NCBI RefSeq assembly: GCF_004116265.1
Contig: NZ_QOUX01000001.1
Span: 186,001 to 250,000 of the forward strand
Length of the DNA: 64,000 nucleotides
Source of the DNA: Anaerobacillus alkaliphilus
GTDB taxonomy: Bacteria; Bacillota; Bacilli; Bacillales; Anaerobacillaceae
Direction: 5' to 3'
Part shown: positions 24,793-34,405 of the stretch, piece after piece
Numbering within the stretch: the first letter of the stretch is position 1
How the letters are laid out: each line of letters begins with the position of its first letter
Made by a program: the position numbers and the translations under genes
Notes under the pieces: model-generated
What the model saw: the letters and a program-made list of their open reading frames with translations, nothing else
What the model was told of the DNA's origin: nothing
Databases searched by the model: none

Positions 24793-25971
24793 ATGACAAC
24801 AAAAATTCCTGTAACAGTATTAAGTGGCTACTTAGGGTCTGGAAAAACGACCCTATTAAATCACATCTTAAAAAATCGTCAAGGGTTACGTGTAGCCGTG
24901 ATTGTTAACGATATGAGTGAAATTAATGTTGATGCTGATATCATTGACAAAGGAGGCTTTAAGAGAACGGAAGAGAAGCTAGTAGAAATGTCTAATGGCT
25001 GTATTTGCTGTACTCTTCGTGAGGACCTTCTTTTAGAAGTTGAAAAACTCGCAAAACAAGGAAACATTGATTATATTGTGATTGAATCTACAGGGATTTC
25101 TGAGCCAGTTCCCGTTGCACAGACATTTTCCTATATAGATGAAGAAATGGGCATTGATCTAACAAAATATTGTCAATTAGATACAATGGTTACGGTGGTG
25201 GATGCTAACCGTTTTTGGCATGACTTTGAAAGTGGCGAGACACTTCTAGAAAGACAGCTAGCGCTAGGAGAAGACGATACTCGTGATGTTGTAAATCTAT
25301 TAATTGATCAAATCGAGTTTTGTAATGTCCTAATCTTAAATAAATGTGACATGTTAAGTGAAGAAGAGATTCATAGACTAGAAGGTGTACTTAAGAAGTT
25401 ACAACCTGAAGCGAAGTTAATCAAAACAGAATATAGCAACATAGACATAAATGAAATAGTAAATACAAAGCTTTTTGATTTCGATAAAGCAAGTATGTCA
25501 GCAGGTTGGTTAAAGGAATTAGAAGGTGAGCATACACCAGAAACAGAAGAATATGGGATTAGCTCGTTTGTTTACCGTCGTAACTTACCATTTCATTCTG
25601 AACGCTTTCTTCATTGGTCAGATGATTTTCCTGATGAAGTCGTAAGAGCCAAAGGTATTGTTTGGTGTGCATCAAGAAACAACTTAGCAATTCTCTTATC
25701 GCAAGCAGGTCCAACGAAATCATTAGAGCCTGTTTCGTATTGGGTAGCATCTTTACCTACGTTAGAAAAGGAGAGTATTTTGCGGGATAACCAACATTTG
25801 TTAGAAACATGGGATCCAGAATTTGGTGACCGAAAAACAGAACTAGTTTTTATTGGTATTGATATGGATAAAGAACAGATCACAAAAGAATTGGATCGAT
25901 GCTTAATTACTCCTGAAGAATATGATCAAGACTGGTCTTTATTTGTTGATCCGTTTCCTTGGAAGGTATAG
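24793..25971 (+). CDS. zagA: Zinc metallochaperone GTPase ZagA/YciC, COG0523
   Basis: 392 residues, matching Bacillus YciC (ZagA) in length and in its C-terminus DPFPWKV. Walker A GYLGSGKTT (12-20), metal motif GCICC (about 73-77), ESTGISEP switch and NKCD. ZagA binds GTP or ZTP and delivers zinc to FolE during zinc limitation; strongly Zur-repressed in Bacillus. It lies 28 bases after protein B, in the rpsN2 operon. Confidence 0.92.
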   Translation: MTTKIPVTVLSGYLGSGKTTLLNHILKNRQGLRVAVIVNDMSEINVDADIIDKGGFKRTEEKLVEMSNGCICCTLREDLLLEVEKLAKQGNIDYIVIESTGISEPVPVAQTFSYIDEEMGIDLTKYCQLDTMVTVVDANRFWHDFESGETLLERQLALGEDDTRDVVNLLIDQIEFCNVLILNKCDMLSEEEIHRLEGVLKKLQPEAKLIKTEYSNIDINEIVNTKLFDFDKASMSAGWLKELEGEHTPETEEYGISSFVYRRNLPFHSERFLHWSDDFPDEVVRAKGIVWCASRNNLAILLSQAGPTKSLEPVSYWVASLPTLEKESILRDNQHLLETWDPEFGDRKTELVFIGIDMDKEQITKELDRCLITPEEYDQDWSLFVDPFPWKV

Positions 25972-25997
25972 ACATAGATTAGTAAATTTGTAGTTTG

Positions 25998-26026
25998 AGT
26001 TTCCAGTATTGTCTGGAAACTTTTTT
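25998..26026 (+). terminator. Intrinsic terminator of the rpsN2-zagA operon
   Basis: AGTTTCCAG/CTGGAAACT hairpin followed by T run. Confidence 0.87.
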
Positions 26027-26041
26027 CATAGACATAGATCT

Positions 26042-26062
26042 AAATAGTAATAATTCCGACTT
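26042..26062 (+). promoter_or_regulatory. Zur box upstream of COG0523 protein C
   Basis: AGTAAT-A-ATTCCGA core with AAAT flank; 17 of 20 informative positions match. Confidence 0.65.
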
Positions 26063-26114
26063 AATTCAACTATAGTAATGAAAGAGGTTGAAATTTTTGT
26101 TTCGGGGTGATTAT

Positions 26115-27086
26115 ATGTCAAGAGTTCCAGTGTTTATTTTAAGTGGTTTTCTAGGTAGCGGTAAGACAACATTGCTAAAACGAATGTTACTGGCCAGTCA
26201 TAAAAAGGGTTTAAAACCAGCAATTTTAATGAATGAATTAGGCAGTACAGATACAGATGGTCAGATTATTAGTGAAGGTAGTAATGATATTCTTGAAAAA
26301 CTATTAGATGGGTGTATTTGTTGTAGCAAAAAAAATGAAGTAGTAAGTTGTATTGAAAATTTACTCATCCAAAACCCAGATGTTGTTTTTATTGAGTTAA
26401 CGGGGGTTGCAAATCCTGAGGAGGTTGTTGACTCAATTACTGAGCCACAGCTAATTGATAAGTTATATGTTGAAAAGATCATTACGATATTAGACTCTGA
26501 AAATATCTTAGAATATAATAGCATCCTTGCAGCAGATAAAGTAATTGTTGAAACAAACCGCCGACAAATCGAAGTAGCCGATATGTTAGTTATGAATAAG
26601 ATAGACTTAATTACGAGTTCTAAAAAAGAAAAAATTGAAAAGATGATTAAAAAGCACAATGGCTCATCACCGATTTATTATACTTCCTATAGTGACATTG
26701 ACGTAGATTCTCTCTATGTCAATTTAAAGCCAGTGAAAAGAAAGACAATGATGATAAGGATTGGGAAAGAAAAAGCTGTACATCACCACCATCATCATAA
26801 TCAAAACAGTTCTTTTTCAAGAATTAACACAATTTCGATACCTATTAAACAAGTAACTTCTACTAAAGTTATTGAAAAGTTCTTAAAAAAATGGCAGCCT
26901 AACTTGCTTCGAGCGAAAGGGTATGTACCTATAAAGGATCAAACACTTCTGATGCAATCAGTGATAAAACGAACAACTTGGGAAGCAACGAATTATGAGG
27001 GCGATTATTATCTAGTTTTAATTGGGATTAATTTAGATGAAGCAAACATCAAAAGAGAATGGGAGCAATGTTTAGTAGTGAAATAA
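26115..27086 (+). CDS. COG0523 (CobW/Nha) GTPase, protein C
   Basis: 323 residues. Walker A GFLGSGKTT (about 11-19), GCICC (about 65-69), NKID G4 motif and a His6 stretch (about 223-228). The C-terminal domain is short, of YjiA type. Clearly distinct from ZagA in sequence, so not a recent copy. ATG 26115 follows CGGGGTGAT; an upstream TTG at 26088 has a poorer context. Confidence 0.9.
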   Translation: MSRVPVFILSGFLGSGKTTLLKRMLLASHKKGLKPAILMNELGSTDTDGQIISEGSNDILEKLLDGCICCSKKNEVVSCIENLLIQNPDVVFIELTGVANPEEVVDSITEPQLIDKLYVEKIITILDSENILEYNSILAADKVIVETNRRQIEVADMLVMNKIDLITSSKKEKIEKMIKKHNGSSPIYYTSYSDIDVDSLYVNLKPVKRKTMMIRIGKEKAVHHHHHHNQNSSFSRINTISIPIKQVTSTKVIEKFLKKWQPNLLRAKGYVPIKDQTLLMQSVIKRTTWEATNYEGDYYLVLIGINLDEANIKREWEQCLVVK

Positions 27087-27109
27087 AAAGGCTTAGGCCT
27101 TTTTATTTT
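27082..27109 (+). terminator. Intrinsic terminator
   Basis: AAAAAGGC/GCCTTTTT with loop TTAG, immediately ahead of the next Zur box. Confidence 0.85.
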
Positions 27110-27113
27110 GACC

Positions 27114-27134
27114 AAAACGTAATAATTATGTTTT
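27114..27134 (+). promoter_or_regulatory. Zur box upstream of the permease operon
   Basis: ACGTAAT-A-ATTATGT flanked by AAA and TTT; nearly perfect palindrome, 17 of 20 informative positions match. Confidence 0.75.
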
Positions 27135-27196
27135 GTCGGTCTTTTCTAAGTTTGTCCGCATATATTCCTACTATGAATATCGTTTGGGGGAAGATC

Positions 27197-28195
27197 ATGT
27201 TACGACAAATTCAGGTAAATTTAGTAGAGATAACCGCTTTTCTCATTTTTATTTTAGTTATATATTTCATGAAAGTAAGTGAAGGAATTTCCGCTGGAAT
27301 TGTATTTATTCCTGCATCTTTATTGATGTTTAATACCATTTTTATAAGCATCTTAATAGAGGCGATTCCATTTGTTCTAATTGGTGTGTTCATTGCTGGT
27401 ATCATTCAAGTATTTGTTTCTGAGGAGCAACTGAAGAAGTTTATTCCGAAAAATCGTTTTCTAGCAGTCATCGTAAGTTGCATCGTAGGTGCATTATTTC
27501 CTGCCTGTGAGTGCGGAATTGTACCGATTGTTCGACGTCTAGTTGCCAAAGGTATGCCAATTTTTGCTGGGGTTGGGTTTTTATTAACTGGCCCACTCAT
27601 AAACCCGATTGTAACCTTTTCAACTTATATGGCCTTTGGAGAAGATCTGAGAATGGCTATCTTACGAATGGTGCTAGGTTTTATCATTGCATTAGTTATT
27701 GCTTTTGTAATCAGTTTGTTATTTAAAGGGAATCAGTTAAAAAAGGGGCAAGAACTAAGCAAAGAAATGTATGTATCTAAACCATCATTAGCTGAAAGGT
27801 TTAAACATATGTTCCAACACGCCATTGATGAATTTTTTAGTATGGGTAAGTATTTAGTGCTTGGTGCACTGTTAGCTGCATTTGTCCAAACCTTTATCTC
27901 CACGAAAGCGATGTTAGGATTAGGTGATGGGATTGTAGCAGCGACATTTGTCATGATGGGGTTAGCCTATTTATTATCTCTATGCTCGGAAGCTGATGCG
28001 TTTATCGCTGCATCTTTTAAACATTTATTTCCTCAGACCTCACTATTAGCTTTTTTAATTTATGGACCAATGCTAGATTTAAAAAACACAATCATGATGA
28101 TGAGTATCTTTAAATTCCGTTTTGTCATTGTCTTAATGACAATCATTACGTTCGTCGTTTTTGGAAGTTTAATGATTTTCCATCGTTTTATATAG
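27197..28195 (+). CDS. UPF0718/COG0701 permease (YcgR-like)
   Basis: 332 residues, about eight membrane helices in two halves. Family Cys motifs FPACECGIVPI (about 100-110) and LCSEADAFIAA (about 265-275) are visible, along with GPLINP. Members are predicted metal or metalloid permeases. The downstream TIGR03943 gene is the usual partner (YcgR-YcgQ in Bacillus). Start at ATG 27197, after GGGGGAAG; earlier in-frame ATGs lie in the promoter with the Zur box. Confidence 0.85.
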   Translation: MLRQIQVNLVEITAFLIFILVIYFMKVSEGISAGIVFIPASLLMFNTIFISILIEAIPFVLIGVFIAGIIQVFVSEEQLKKFIPKNRFLAVIVSCIVGALFPACECGIVPIVRRLVAKGMPIFAGVGFLLTGPLINPIVTFSTYMAFGEDLRMAILRMVLGFIIALVIAFVISLLFKGNQLKKGQELSKEMYVSKPSLAERFKHMFQHAIDEFFSMGKYLVLGALLAAFVQTFISTKAMLGLGDGIVAATFVMMGLAYLLSLCSEADAFIAASFKHLFPQTSLLAFLIYGPMLDLKNTIMMMSIFKFRFVIVLMTIITFVVFGSLMIFHRFI

Positions 28196-28206
28196 GAGGG
28201 AAAGTA

Positions 28207-29058
28207 ATGAATTTCCATTGGGCACAAGCATTGAGAGCACTTATCTTACTACTTTTTTCTGCGTTCATCTTTATGCTACATCATACCGGAGAGATTGTAA
28301 GATTTATAAACCCAGAATATGTTTTGTTTAGTCAAATAGCTTCTGTTCTGTTCTTGTTTTTATTTTTTATTCAAGTCCCAAGGATATGGAGAGATCGCTC
28401 AATTGAGGTGGTAGACCATAGTAATTGTGGACCTTGGGGATGCAACCACGAAGATGGCTATAGTCAAAGCCTATCTATTAAGACACTGCTTTCTTATGCT
28501 ATTATCATCATTCCACTTCTTACAGGTTTTTTATTGCCGGGAAAAGAACTAGACGCCACCATTGCCATGAAAAGAGGAGTATATCTTCCAGGAACTATGC
28601 AGGAAGAACTAGATCCATCCAGTTGTGAGGATACTCATTTTCATTCACAACTGTCGCATACAAGTACTAGCGATGAGCAGGAGTTGTTACATAGTACAGC
28701 AATCATCTTAGACTCTACAAGGTTTACTTCTCACTTAAATATCATAACGAAAAATCCAACTTTATTTAAGGGGAAAACAGTTCAACTAGAAGGATTTGCT
28801 TTAAGAGATGAGACATTAGGTGAGAATTATTGGGTAATTGCTAGATTTTTAGTTACTCATTGTGTAGCTGATGCAAGTGTAATAGGAATTTTAGTTCATC
28901 TAGATCATACTGATTTAGAAGAAAACGCTTGGATTAGAGTTCAAGGGAAACTCGATGTGATCAGTCATAATCATCATGGTAGTGTACCTATTATAAGTGA
29001 TGCAAAGTGGCAGTTGATAAGAAAGCCTAAAGATCCTTATGTATATCCTAGTAAATAG
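28207..29058 (+). CDS. TIGR03943 family protein (YcgQ-like permease partner)
   Basis: 283 residues. Helices at about 8-26, 34-55 and 95-112. A CGPWGCNHE motif follows the second helix and a HFHSQLSH block lies after the third. The C-terminal half is an extracellular OB-like domain (GKTVQLEGF ... ARFLVTHCVADASVIGIL). It pairs with the upstream permease, 11 bases away, with AGGAGGG. Probable metal-transport complex; direction of transport unknown. Confidence 0.85.
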   Translation: MNFHWAQALRALILLLFSAFIFMLHHTGEIVRFINPEYVLFSQIASVLFLFLFFIQVPRIWRDRSIEVVDHSNCGPWGCNHEDGYSQSLSIKTLLSYAIIIIPLLTGFLLPGKELDATIAMKRGVYLPGTMQEELDPSSCEDTHFHSQLSHTSTSDEQELLHSTAIILDSTRFTSHLNIITKNPTLFKGKTVQLEGFALRDETLGENYWVIARFLVTHCVADASVIGILVHLDHTDLEENAWIRVQGKLDVISHNHHGSVPIISDAKWQLIRKPKDPYVYPSK

Positions 29059-29168
29059 GAAAGTGAATAGTAGGCACTCCTAGTAAACACGGTGTTAAAG
29101 CCTTTGTACCTCTAGTAACTATGCTATAATATAGTAATTATGTTAGTGTAAAGAACTGAGGTGCTATA

Positions 29169-30047
29169 GTGTCTAATAAAACAATTATCATTACAGGAGC
29201 CAATAGCGGAATTGGTTTGGAAGCAGCAAAAATTTTCTCAAATAGAGAAGCTCACGTTATACTGGCTGTTCGGAATTTACAGAAAGGTGAAGAAGCTGTA
29301 AAGTCAATTCGTCAAGCAAACAAAGGAGCAAAAGTTGAAGTAATGAAGTTAGATCTCTCTGATCTTGAAAGTGTTCGTGCATTTTCAACAGAATTTATAA
29401 GTAGATTTTCTTCATTAGATATCTTAGTTAATAATGCTGGCGTAATGGCTCCACCTTATGAAAAAACAGTAGATGGCTTTGAACTGCAATTCGGCAGTAA
29501 TCATTTAGGACATTTTGCGTTAACTGGATTATTATTACCACTACTTAAGAAAACGCCAAAATCTCGGGTTGTAACACTAAGTAGCATTGCACATAGAGGA
29601 GCTTCCATTTATTTTGATAATCTAGATGGCTCAAAAGGTTATAAGTCAATGAAGTTTTACGGACAAAGTAAATTAGCGAATCTATTATTCGCTAAAGAGC
29701 TTGACCAGCGGTTGAAACAACATGGGGTTAACACGATTAGTGTCGCATGTCACCCAGGTATTACTTCGACCAATTTATTTAAGATTGGTAAAAAGGATTT
29801 AAACATTTTGAAACGGCTTCTTAAATTTTTCTTCCAAAGGGTTGAAATGGGTGTTCAACCTACCATCTACGCAGCCACTGAAGAGACACTAAAAGGCGGC
29901 GAGTACATTGGGCCAGATGGTTGTGGAAACAGAGCTGGTAACCCTGCTATCGAAACACCTGCAAAAACTGTATACAATGAAGAAACAATGGATAAGCTTT
30001 GGGAAGTGTCAGAGACATTAACAGGGGTAGTGTATGATTTTTCGTAG
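29169..30047 (+). CDS. Short-chain dehydrogenase/reductase (retinol dehydrogenase-like)
   Basis: 292 residues. NAD(P) motif TGANSGIG (about 9-16), NNAGVM (about 88-93), and catalytic Ser in SSIAH and Tyr-Lys in YGQSK (about 163-167). HPGI is typical of the RDH11-14/WWOX-like group of classical SDRs. It reduces or oxidises a carbonyl or alcohol with NADP(H), substrate unknown. GTG start with GAGGTG upstream. Confidence 0.87.
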   Translation: MSNKTIIITGANSGIGLEAAKIFSNREAHVILAVRNLQKGEEAVKSIRQANKGAKVEVMKLDLSDLESVRAFSTEFISRFSSLDILVNNAGVMAPPYEKTVDGFELQFGSNHLGHFALTGLLLPLLKKTPKSRVVTLSSIAHRGASIYFDNLDGSKGYKSMKFYGQSKLANLLFAKELDQRLKQHGVNTISVACHPGITSTNLFKIGKKDLNILKRLLKFFFQRVEMGVQPTIYAATEETLKGGEYIGPDGCGNRAGNPAIETPAKTVYNEETMDKLWEVSETLTGVVYDFS

Positions 30048-30055
30048 CAAGTCTA

Positions 30056-30084
30056 TTGACATAAAAAAAAGAATATGGTAAATA
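30056..30084 (+). promoter_or_regulatory. SigA promoter of htpG
   Basis: TTGACA (30056-30061), 17-base spacer, TAAATA (30079-30084). Confidence 0.82.
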
Positions 30085-30095
30085 AATAATGGGAA

Positions 30096-30122
30096 TTAGC
30101 ACTCGGTAGAACAGAGTGCTAA
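30096..30122 (+). promoter_or_regulatory. CIRCE element (HrcA operator)
   Basis: Perfect TTAGCACTC-N9-GAGTGCTAA just downstream of the promoter, so htpG should be repressed by HrcA and induced by heat. Confidence 0.97.
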
Positions 30123-30167
30123 TTTGTATATCTTACATAAATAAACAAAAAAAGGAGAGAGATTGTC

Positions 30168-32045
30168 ATGTCAAAAACAGAGTTTAAAGCCGAATCAAAA
30201 CGGTTGCTAGAAATGATGATTAACTCAATTTACACTCAAAAAGAGATTTTCCTACGAGAATTAATTTCTAATGCTAGTGATGCTATTGACAAAATCTATT
30301 ACAGAGCATTAACAGATGAAAACCTAACATTTGATAAAGATAGTTACTACATAAAGGTCGTTGCTGACAAAGAAAATCGTCTATTAACCATTAGTGATAC
30401 TGGAATAGGGATGACAAAAGAAGATCTGGAAAACAATCTTGGTACAATCGCAAAAAGTGGTTCATTTGCTTTTAAAAAAGAAAATGAACTGAAAGATGGC
30501 CATGATATTATTGGTCAGTTTGGCGTAGGCTTTTATTCTGCATTTATGGTTGCCGATGTCGTAACGGTTATTAGTAAGGCACTTGGAAGTGAAGAGGCGT
30601 ACAAGTGGGAATCAGAAGGTGCAGAAGGCTACACAATTGTACCTTGTGAGAAAGAAACTGTTGGAACAGAAATTATCATGAAGATAAAAGAGAATACAGA
30701 AGATGAGTCTTACGATGAATTTTTAGAAGAGTATCGACTAAAAGGGATTGTTAAAAAGTATTCAGACTTTATCCGCTATCCAATTAAAATGGATGTAACG
30801 GGTCGTCGACCAAAAGAAGACAATGAAAGTGAGTTTGAAGATTACCAGGAGGAACAAACGATTAATAGTATGGTTCCGATCTGGAGAAAAAACAAAAACG
30901 AGCTGACAACAGAAGACTATGAAAACTTCTACGCTGAGAAGCACTATGGCTATGATAAACCAATCAAACATATTCACATTAGTGTAGATGGAACGATTCG
31001 TTATAATGCAATTCTTTTTATTCCTGAAAAAACGCCTTTTGATTACTACTCAAAAGATTTTGAGAAAGGCTTAGAGCTCTACTCAAGTGGCGTGTTAATT
31101 ATGAATAAGTGTGCAGACTTACTCCCAGATTATTTTAGTTTTGTTAAAGGGATGGTTGACTCAGAAGATCTTTCTCTCAACATCTCAAGAGAAATGTTAC
31201 AGCATGATCGTCAGCTGAAAATGATTGCAAAAAATATCAAAAGTAAGATTAAGAGCCAACTTCAAACCCTATTAAAAAACGAACGTGAAATGTATGTACA
31301 GTTCTTCGAGTCGTTCGGTAGACAATTAAAGTTTGGTGTATATAATGACTTTGGCATGAACAAAGATGAGCTTCAAGATTTATTAATGTTCTATTCTTCA
31401 AAAGAGAAGAAGTTAGTTACGTTAGATGAATATGTTTCAAGAATGCCAGAAGAGCAGAAGTATATTTATTACGCATCAGGCGAATCTATTGAGCGTATTG
31501 ATCGCTTACCACAAACAGAGGTCGTGACCGAAAAAGGCTATGAAATTCTGTACTTTACTGATGATATAGATGAGTTTGCAATTAAAATGCTTACGGCATA
31601 TCAAGAAAAGGAATTCAAGTCTGTTTCAAGCGGGAATTTAGGTATTGATGAAGAGGCTAGCAAAGAGAATGAAACAGATGATCATGAGAACAAAGAGTTA
31701 TTAGATGCAATGAAGAACATCTTAACTGATAAAGTGAAGGATGTTCGAATTTCAAAACGCTTAAAATCTCATCCAGTTTGCTTGTCCACTGATGGTGAAG
31801 TTACGATTGAGATGGAGAAAATTCTTCAAGCGATGCCAGATAACCAAAACATTAAAGCAGATAAAGTACTAGAAATTAATCCAAATCATGAAGTGTTTGC
31901 AGCGTTAAAAGACTCTTTTGCAAGCGACAAAGATAAATTGTCACTCTATACAAAATTACTATTTAATCAAGCATTGCTAATAGAAGGCTTACCACTTCAG
32001 GATCCATTAGAGTTTACAAACGATATTTGTAAAATAATGGTTTAA
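30168..32045 (+). CDS. htpG: Molecular chaperone HtpG (Hsp90)
   Basis: 625 residues. GHKL ATPase motifs: [12 protein letters not shown] (about 26-37), DTGIGM (about 80-85) and [11 protein letters not shown] (about 120-130); middle and C-terminal dimer domains follow. It remodels client proteins with DnaK help. AAGGAGAGA precedes the ATG. Controlled by CIRCE here. Confidence 0.97.
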   Translation: MSKTEFKAESKRLLEMMINSIYTQKEIFLRELISNASDAIDKIYYRALTDENLTFDKDSYYIKVVADKENRLLTISDTGIGMTKEDLENNLGTIAKSGSFAFKKENELKDGHDIIGQFGVGFYSAFMVADVVTVISKALGSEEAYKWESEGAEGYTIVPCEKETVGTEIIMKIKENTEDESYDEFLEEYRLKGIVKKYSDFIRYPIKMDVTGRRPKEDNESEFEDYQEEQTINSMVPIWRKNKNELTTEDYENFYAEKHYGYDKPIKHIHISVDGTIRYNAILFIPEKTPFDYYSKDFEKGLELYSSGVLIMNKCADLLPDYFSFVKGMVDSEDLSLNISREMLQHDRQLKMIAKNIKSKIKSQLQTLLKNEREMYVQFFESFGRQLKFGVYNDFGMNKDELQDLLMFYSSKEKKLVTLDEYVSRMPEEQKYIYYASGESIERIDRLPQTEVVTEKGYEILYFTDDIDEFAIKMLTAYQEKEFKSVSSGNLGIDEEASKENETDDHENKELLDAMKNILTDKVKDVRISKRLKSHPVCLSTDGEVTIEMEKILQAMPDNQNIKADKVLEINPNHEVFAALKDSFASDKDKLSLYTKLLFNQALLIEGLPLQDPLEFTNDICKIMV

Positions 32046-32056
32046 TAAAACAAACA

Positions 32057-32095
32057 GGTTAAATGAGGACAATGTCTTCATTTAACCCTTTTTTA
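32057..32095 (+). terminator. Intrinsic terminator of htpG
   Basis: Fourteen-base stem beginning GGTTAAATGAGGAC with loop AAT, followed by CTTTTTTA. Confidence 0.88.
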
Positions 32096-32129
32096 ATTTC
32101 GATACAAAAAAATTTCATCAAGAGACTTC

Positions 32130-33038
32130 TTAGTCATCGTATCGTACTTTATTTAATCTTAACAAATGTTCCATTCGTTCAAGTTTTGCTTTTTCCATTT
32201 GGTTAACAATTTTAATAATCTTTAATTCAATCCGAGAGATAGCAACAAAGACATTTTCCTTTTGTTCGAGCTGCTGAAAAGGTGTTAGGGATACATAGGA
32301 ATGAAGCAAATTTGGCAGGTCTTCTTTGAGTATACGCTTAATCATATGACGATCTTCAATATCAAGTAGGTGAAAGTCAGGTGTGACTTTTTCAATTTGT
32401 TGAACTACTTTAGTTAATCGGTTTTCCAGGAGTGGGTCAACGGCAAGGGCATGATTATGATTAGAAATCCGTTTCATCTCAACTAGTAAGTTCCGTAATT
32501 CCTCTTGTTTTTCGGTAGGTGCACTATTGATTGCTTGTGGTCGTACCTCATGTTCATTGCTTTTTACTAATCGCCCGATAAGTGCGTCATCTAACATATC
32601 AAGTTTATAAAAAATGCCTTGTAAATAAGGTGAGCGTTTGACAGAACGTATCACAGATTGTCCTTGATAAGTGTAGTATATAGTCGCTTCGACGACCTTC
32701 CCCACACCTTGATTTGATTTGTAGATTTTTCGGTAAATGTCAATGATGATCCGTTTCTTAATTGGCGCTTCTGAGCCTCGTTGATCACTAAAATCTAATC
32801 TCATCCGCTTTTTTTTAATTTTTAAAAGAATTTTAAATTGAGTCGTTTTACGTTTGAATACGCGGTTAATTCTTTCCATCTCAGACAGGTTAATAATATC
32901 ATCTATAAATTTTTCAGTATCGGAAAAGAGAGACTGGCTGTATTGATCTGAAATATACTCATCCTTCACAGGTTTCAGCCTGTCAGGTAAGAGGCTTTCA
33001 AAAAATGGAATTTCAAAAAGTCTAGAAAATAAGGGCAT
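32130..33038 (-). CDS. Hypothetical protein encoded with TelA
   Basis: 302 residues, basic N-terminal half (KRKTTQFKILLKIKKKRMRL) and helical C-terminal half; no membrane span or known motif. It follows the TelA gene by 19 bases and is surely co-transcribed. It takes the position of XpaC in some Bacillus telA operons, but it is longer, lacks membrane segments and I do not recognise it as XpaC. Function unknown. Confidence 0.68.
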   Translation of the reverse strand: MPLFSRLFEIPFFESLLPDRLKPVKDEYISDQYSQSLFSDTEKFIDDIINLSEMERINRVFKRKTTQFKILLKIKKKRMRLDFSDQRGSEAPIKKRIIIDIYRKIYKSNQGVGKVVEATIYYTYQGQSVIRSVKRSPYLQGIFYKLDMLDDALIGRLVKSNEHEVRPQAINSAPTEKQEELRNLLVEMKRISNHNHALAVDPLLENRLTKVVQQIEKVTPDFHLLDIEDRHMIKRILKEDLPNLLHSYVSLTPFQQLEQKENVFVAISRIELKIIKIVNQMEKAKLERMEHLLRLNKVRYDD

Positions 33039-33057
33039 ACGGAACGCTCCTCACTAG

Positions 33058-34083
33058 TTAATCTAAAAGCTTTTGTTTTATTTGAGTGTTTAGTTCATCG
33101 AGTTCAAGAATGAACTTTTTGCCACTTTCGATAATTCGTTCGTTTGAACTTTCCGTTAGTTTTATCGCAGAATAAACATCTTCGTAAGCTTTTCGGAACG
33201 TTTCAATGGCAATTGAAGGCTCTTCTAACATCTTTAACGTTTCTTCCGTATTTGATTTCAACATTTGGGCATTTGATAATAGCATTGCTTCCGTTGCTTC
33301 GTTTACATTTTTCACAGCGTCAATGACAGTTTTTTGATTACCTAAAGCTAATTGAATAGAAGCTGTTACCGTAATAATATTTTTAGTCATTGTAATTGCA
33401 TTAAAAATAGCCTCTTCTAGCTTTTCATTATTTTCGACGATTAAATCAACGCTAGCTAAAGACTGTTGTAATACTAATACGGCTTGAGACATGTTTTTAA
33501 TTCGAGAGATGACTTTTTGCTGCCCTTTCAATAAAGCAGGTTTTCTGTCCGTCCATTCCTCATCTGTCATTTTCTCCTCGAGCATGCTGTTCAGCTTTTT
33601 ACCCACTTCAATTTGTTCATTTAACCCGTTAATTCTAGCAAAAGCAACTTCCTTTAGTTGATGCAGCATAACCGTATCTTCTTGGAGTTTATCCTTTCCG
33701 ACAAGTAATGCACCAATAATATTGTCCACTTGAGATTCTACGGTTTTGTATTTCCTCGCGTATTGCTCCATTGGATTTCTTCTTAATAAACGGTCGATCA
33801 TACTTTGGACTTGGCCCTTCTTCAGGTGACTAGGTTCAAGCTCTGACACAATTTCTCTCAGGCGAAGCAGATTTTTAGGTAGCTCATTATTGGGCTGATC
33901 CATCATGTCTTTAACTGGCCGTTTTAATGCTTCTAATGACTCGCCAGCACTTTTTTGTGCTTCAGTTCCTAGTCCGTTTAACCTTTCTAACAGTCGGTTA
34001 ACATCTTCTTCATTGTTTAACGGTTTGAAATACTCTTTTACCTTCTCGTCTATGTCTATTTTAAATGTATTTTTATTTTCCAT
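33058..34083 (-). CDS. telA: Toxic anion resistance protein, TelA family
   Basis: 341 residues, all helical, with the TelA core (LLRLREIVSELEPSHLKKG, then long helices and the block IITVTASIQLALGNQKTVIDAV, about 228-249). TelA relatives (YaaN, YceH) accompany resistance to tellurite, cell-wall stress and nisin, but the biochemical action is unknown. GGAGGGAATG precedes the ATG on the minus strand. Confidence 0.87.
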   Translation of the reverse strand: MENKNTFKIDIDEKVKEYFKPLNNEEDVNRLLERLNGLGTEAQKSAGESLEALKRPVKDMMDQPNNELPKNLLRLREIVSELEPSHLKKGQVQSMIDRLLRRNPMEQYARKYKTVESQVDNIIGALLVGKDKLQEDTVMLHQLKEVAFARINGLNEQIEVGKKLNSMLEEKMTDEEWTDRKPALLKGQQKVISRIKNMSQAVLVLQQSLASVDLIVENNEKLEEAIFNAITMTKNIITVTASIQLALGNQKTVIDAVKNVNEATEAMLLSNAQMLKSNTEETLKMLEEPSIAIETFRKAYEDVYSAIKLTESSNERIIESGKKFILELDELNTQIKQKLLD

Positions 34084-34144
34084 GTCATTCCCTCCAAATA
34101 TCTCTTAGTATTCATACGTTTATGTAAAGAATAAGTTTCAATTC

Positions 34145-34326
34145 TCTGTCTAGCTCCAGGCGCGATCTGCTCCTGCGGTTACTCGTCGCAAAGATCCGAG
34201 AGGTAAGTCAAAGATGTTCTTGGCTCGAGGTCAAATAACCTGTCCGATAAAAAAGTGAAAGTGCACACTTTTTACCGGACAGAACATTTGCTTGTCGCCG
34301 ATAAGCGGGCGCCTTGCGCTTTTCTC
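34145..34326. repeat. Bacillaceae-type intergenic repeat element
   Basis: Begins TGTCTAGCTCCAGGCGC and ends GCGCCTTGCGCTTTTC, with internal GGCTCGAGGTCA and GCTTGTCGCC, motifs that recur in a non-coding element scattered in many Bacillaceae genomes. The ends pair (AGGCGC/GCGCCT). An inner hairpin TGTCCG...AAAAAAGTG / CACTTTTT...CGGACA lies at 34240-34282. No gene in 34084-34405; GC content is visibly higher than its surroundings. Confidence 0.72.
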
Positions 34327-34405
34327 GCTATTTTTCACCTGAATTATATAATGAATTAACTGCAGCTTCAAGACAAATAGGAAAAGTCAAGCGACTTTTC
34401 CAAGT

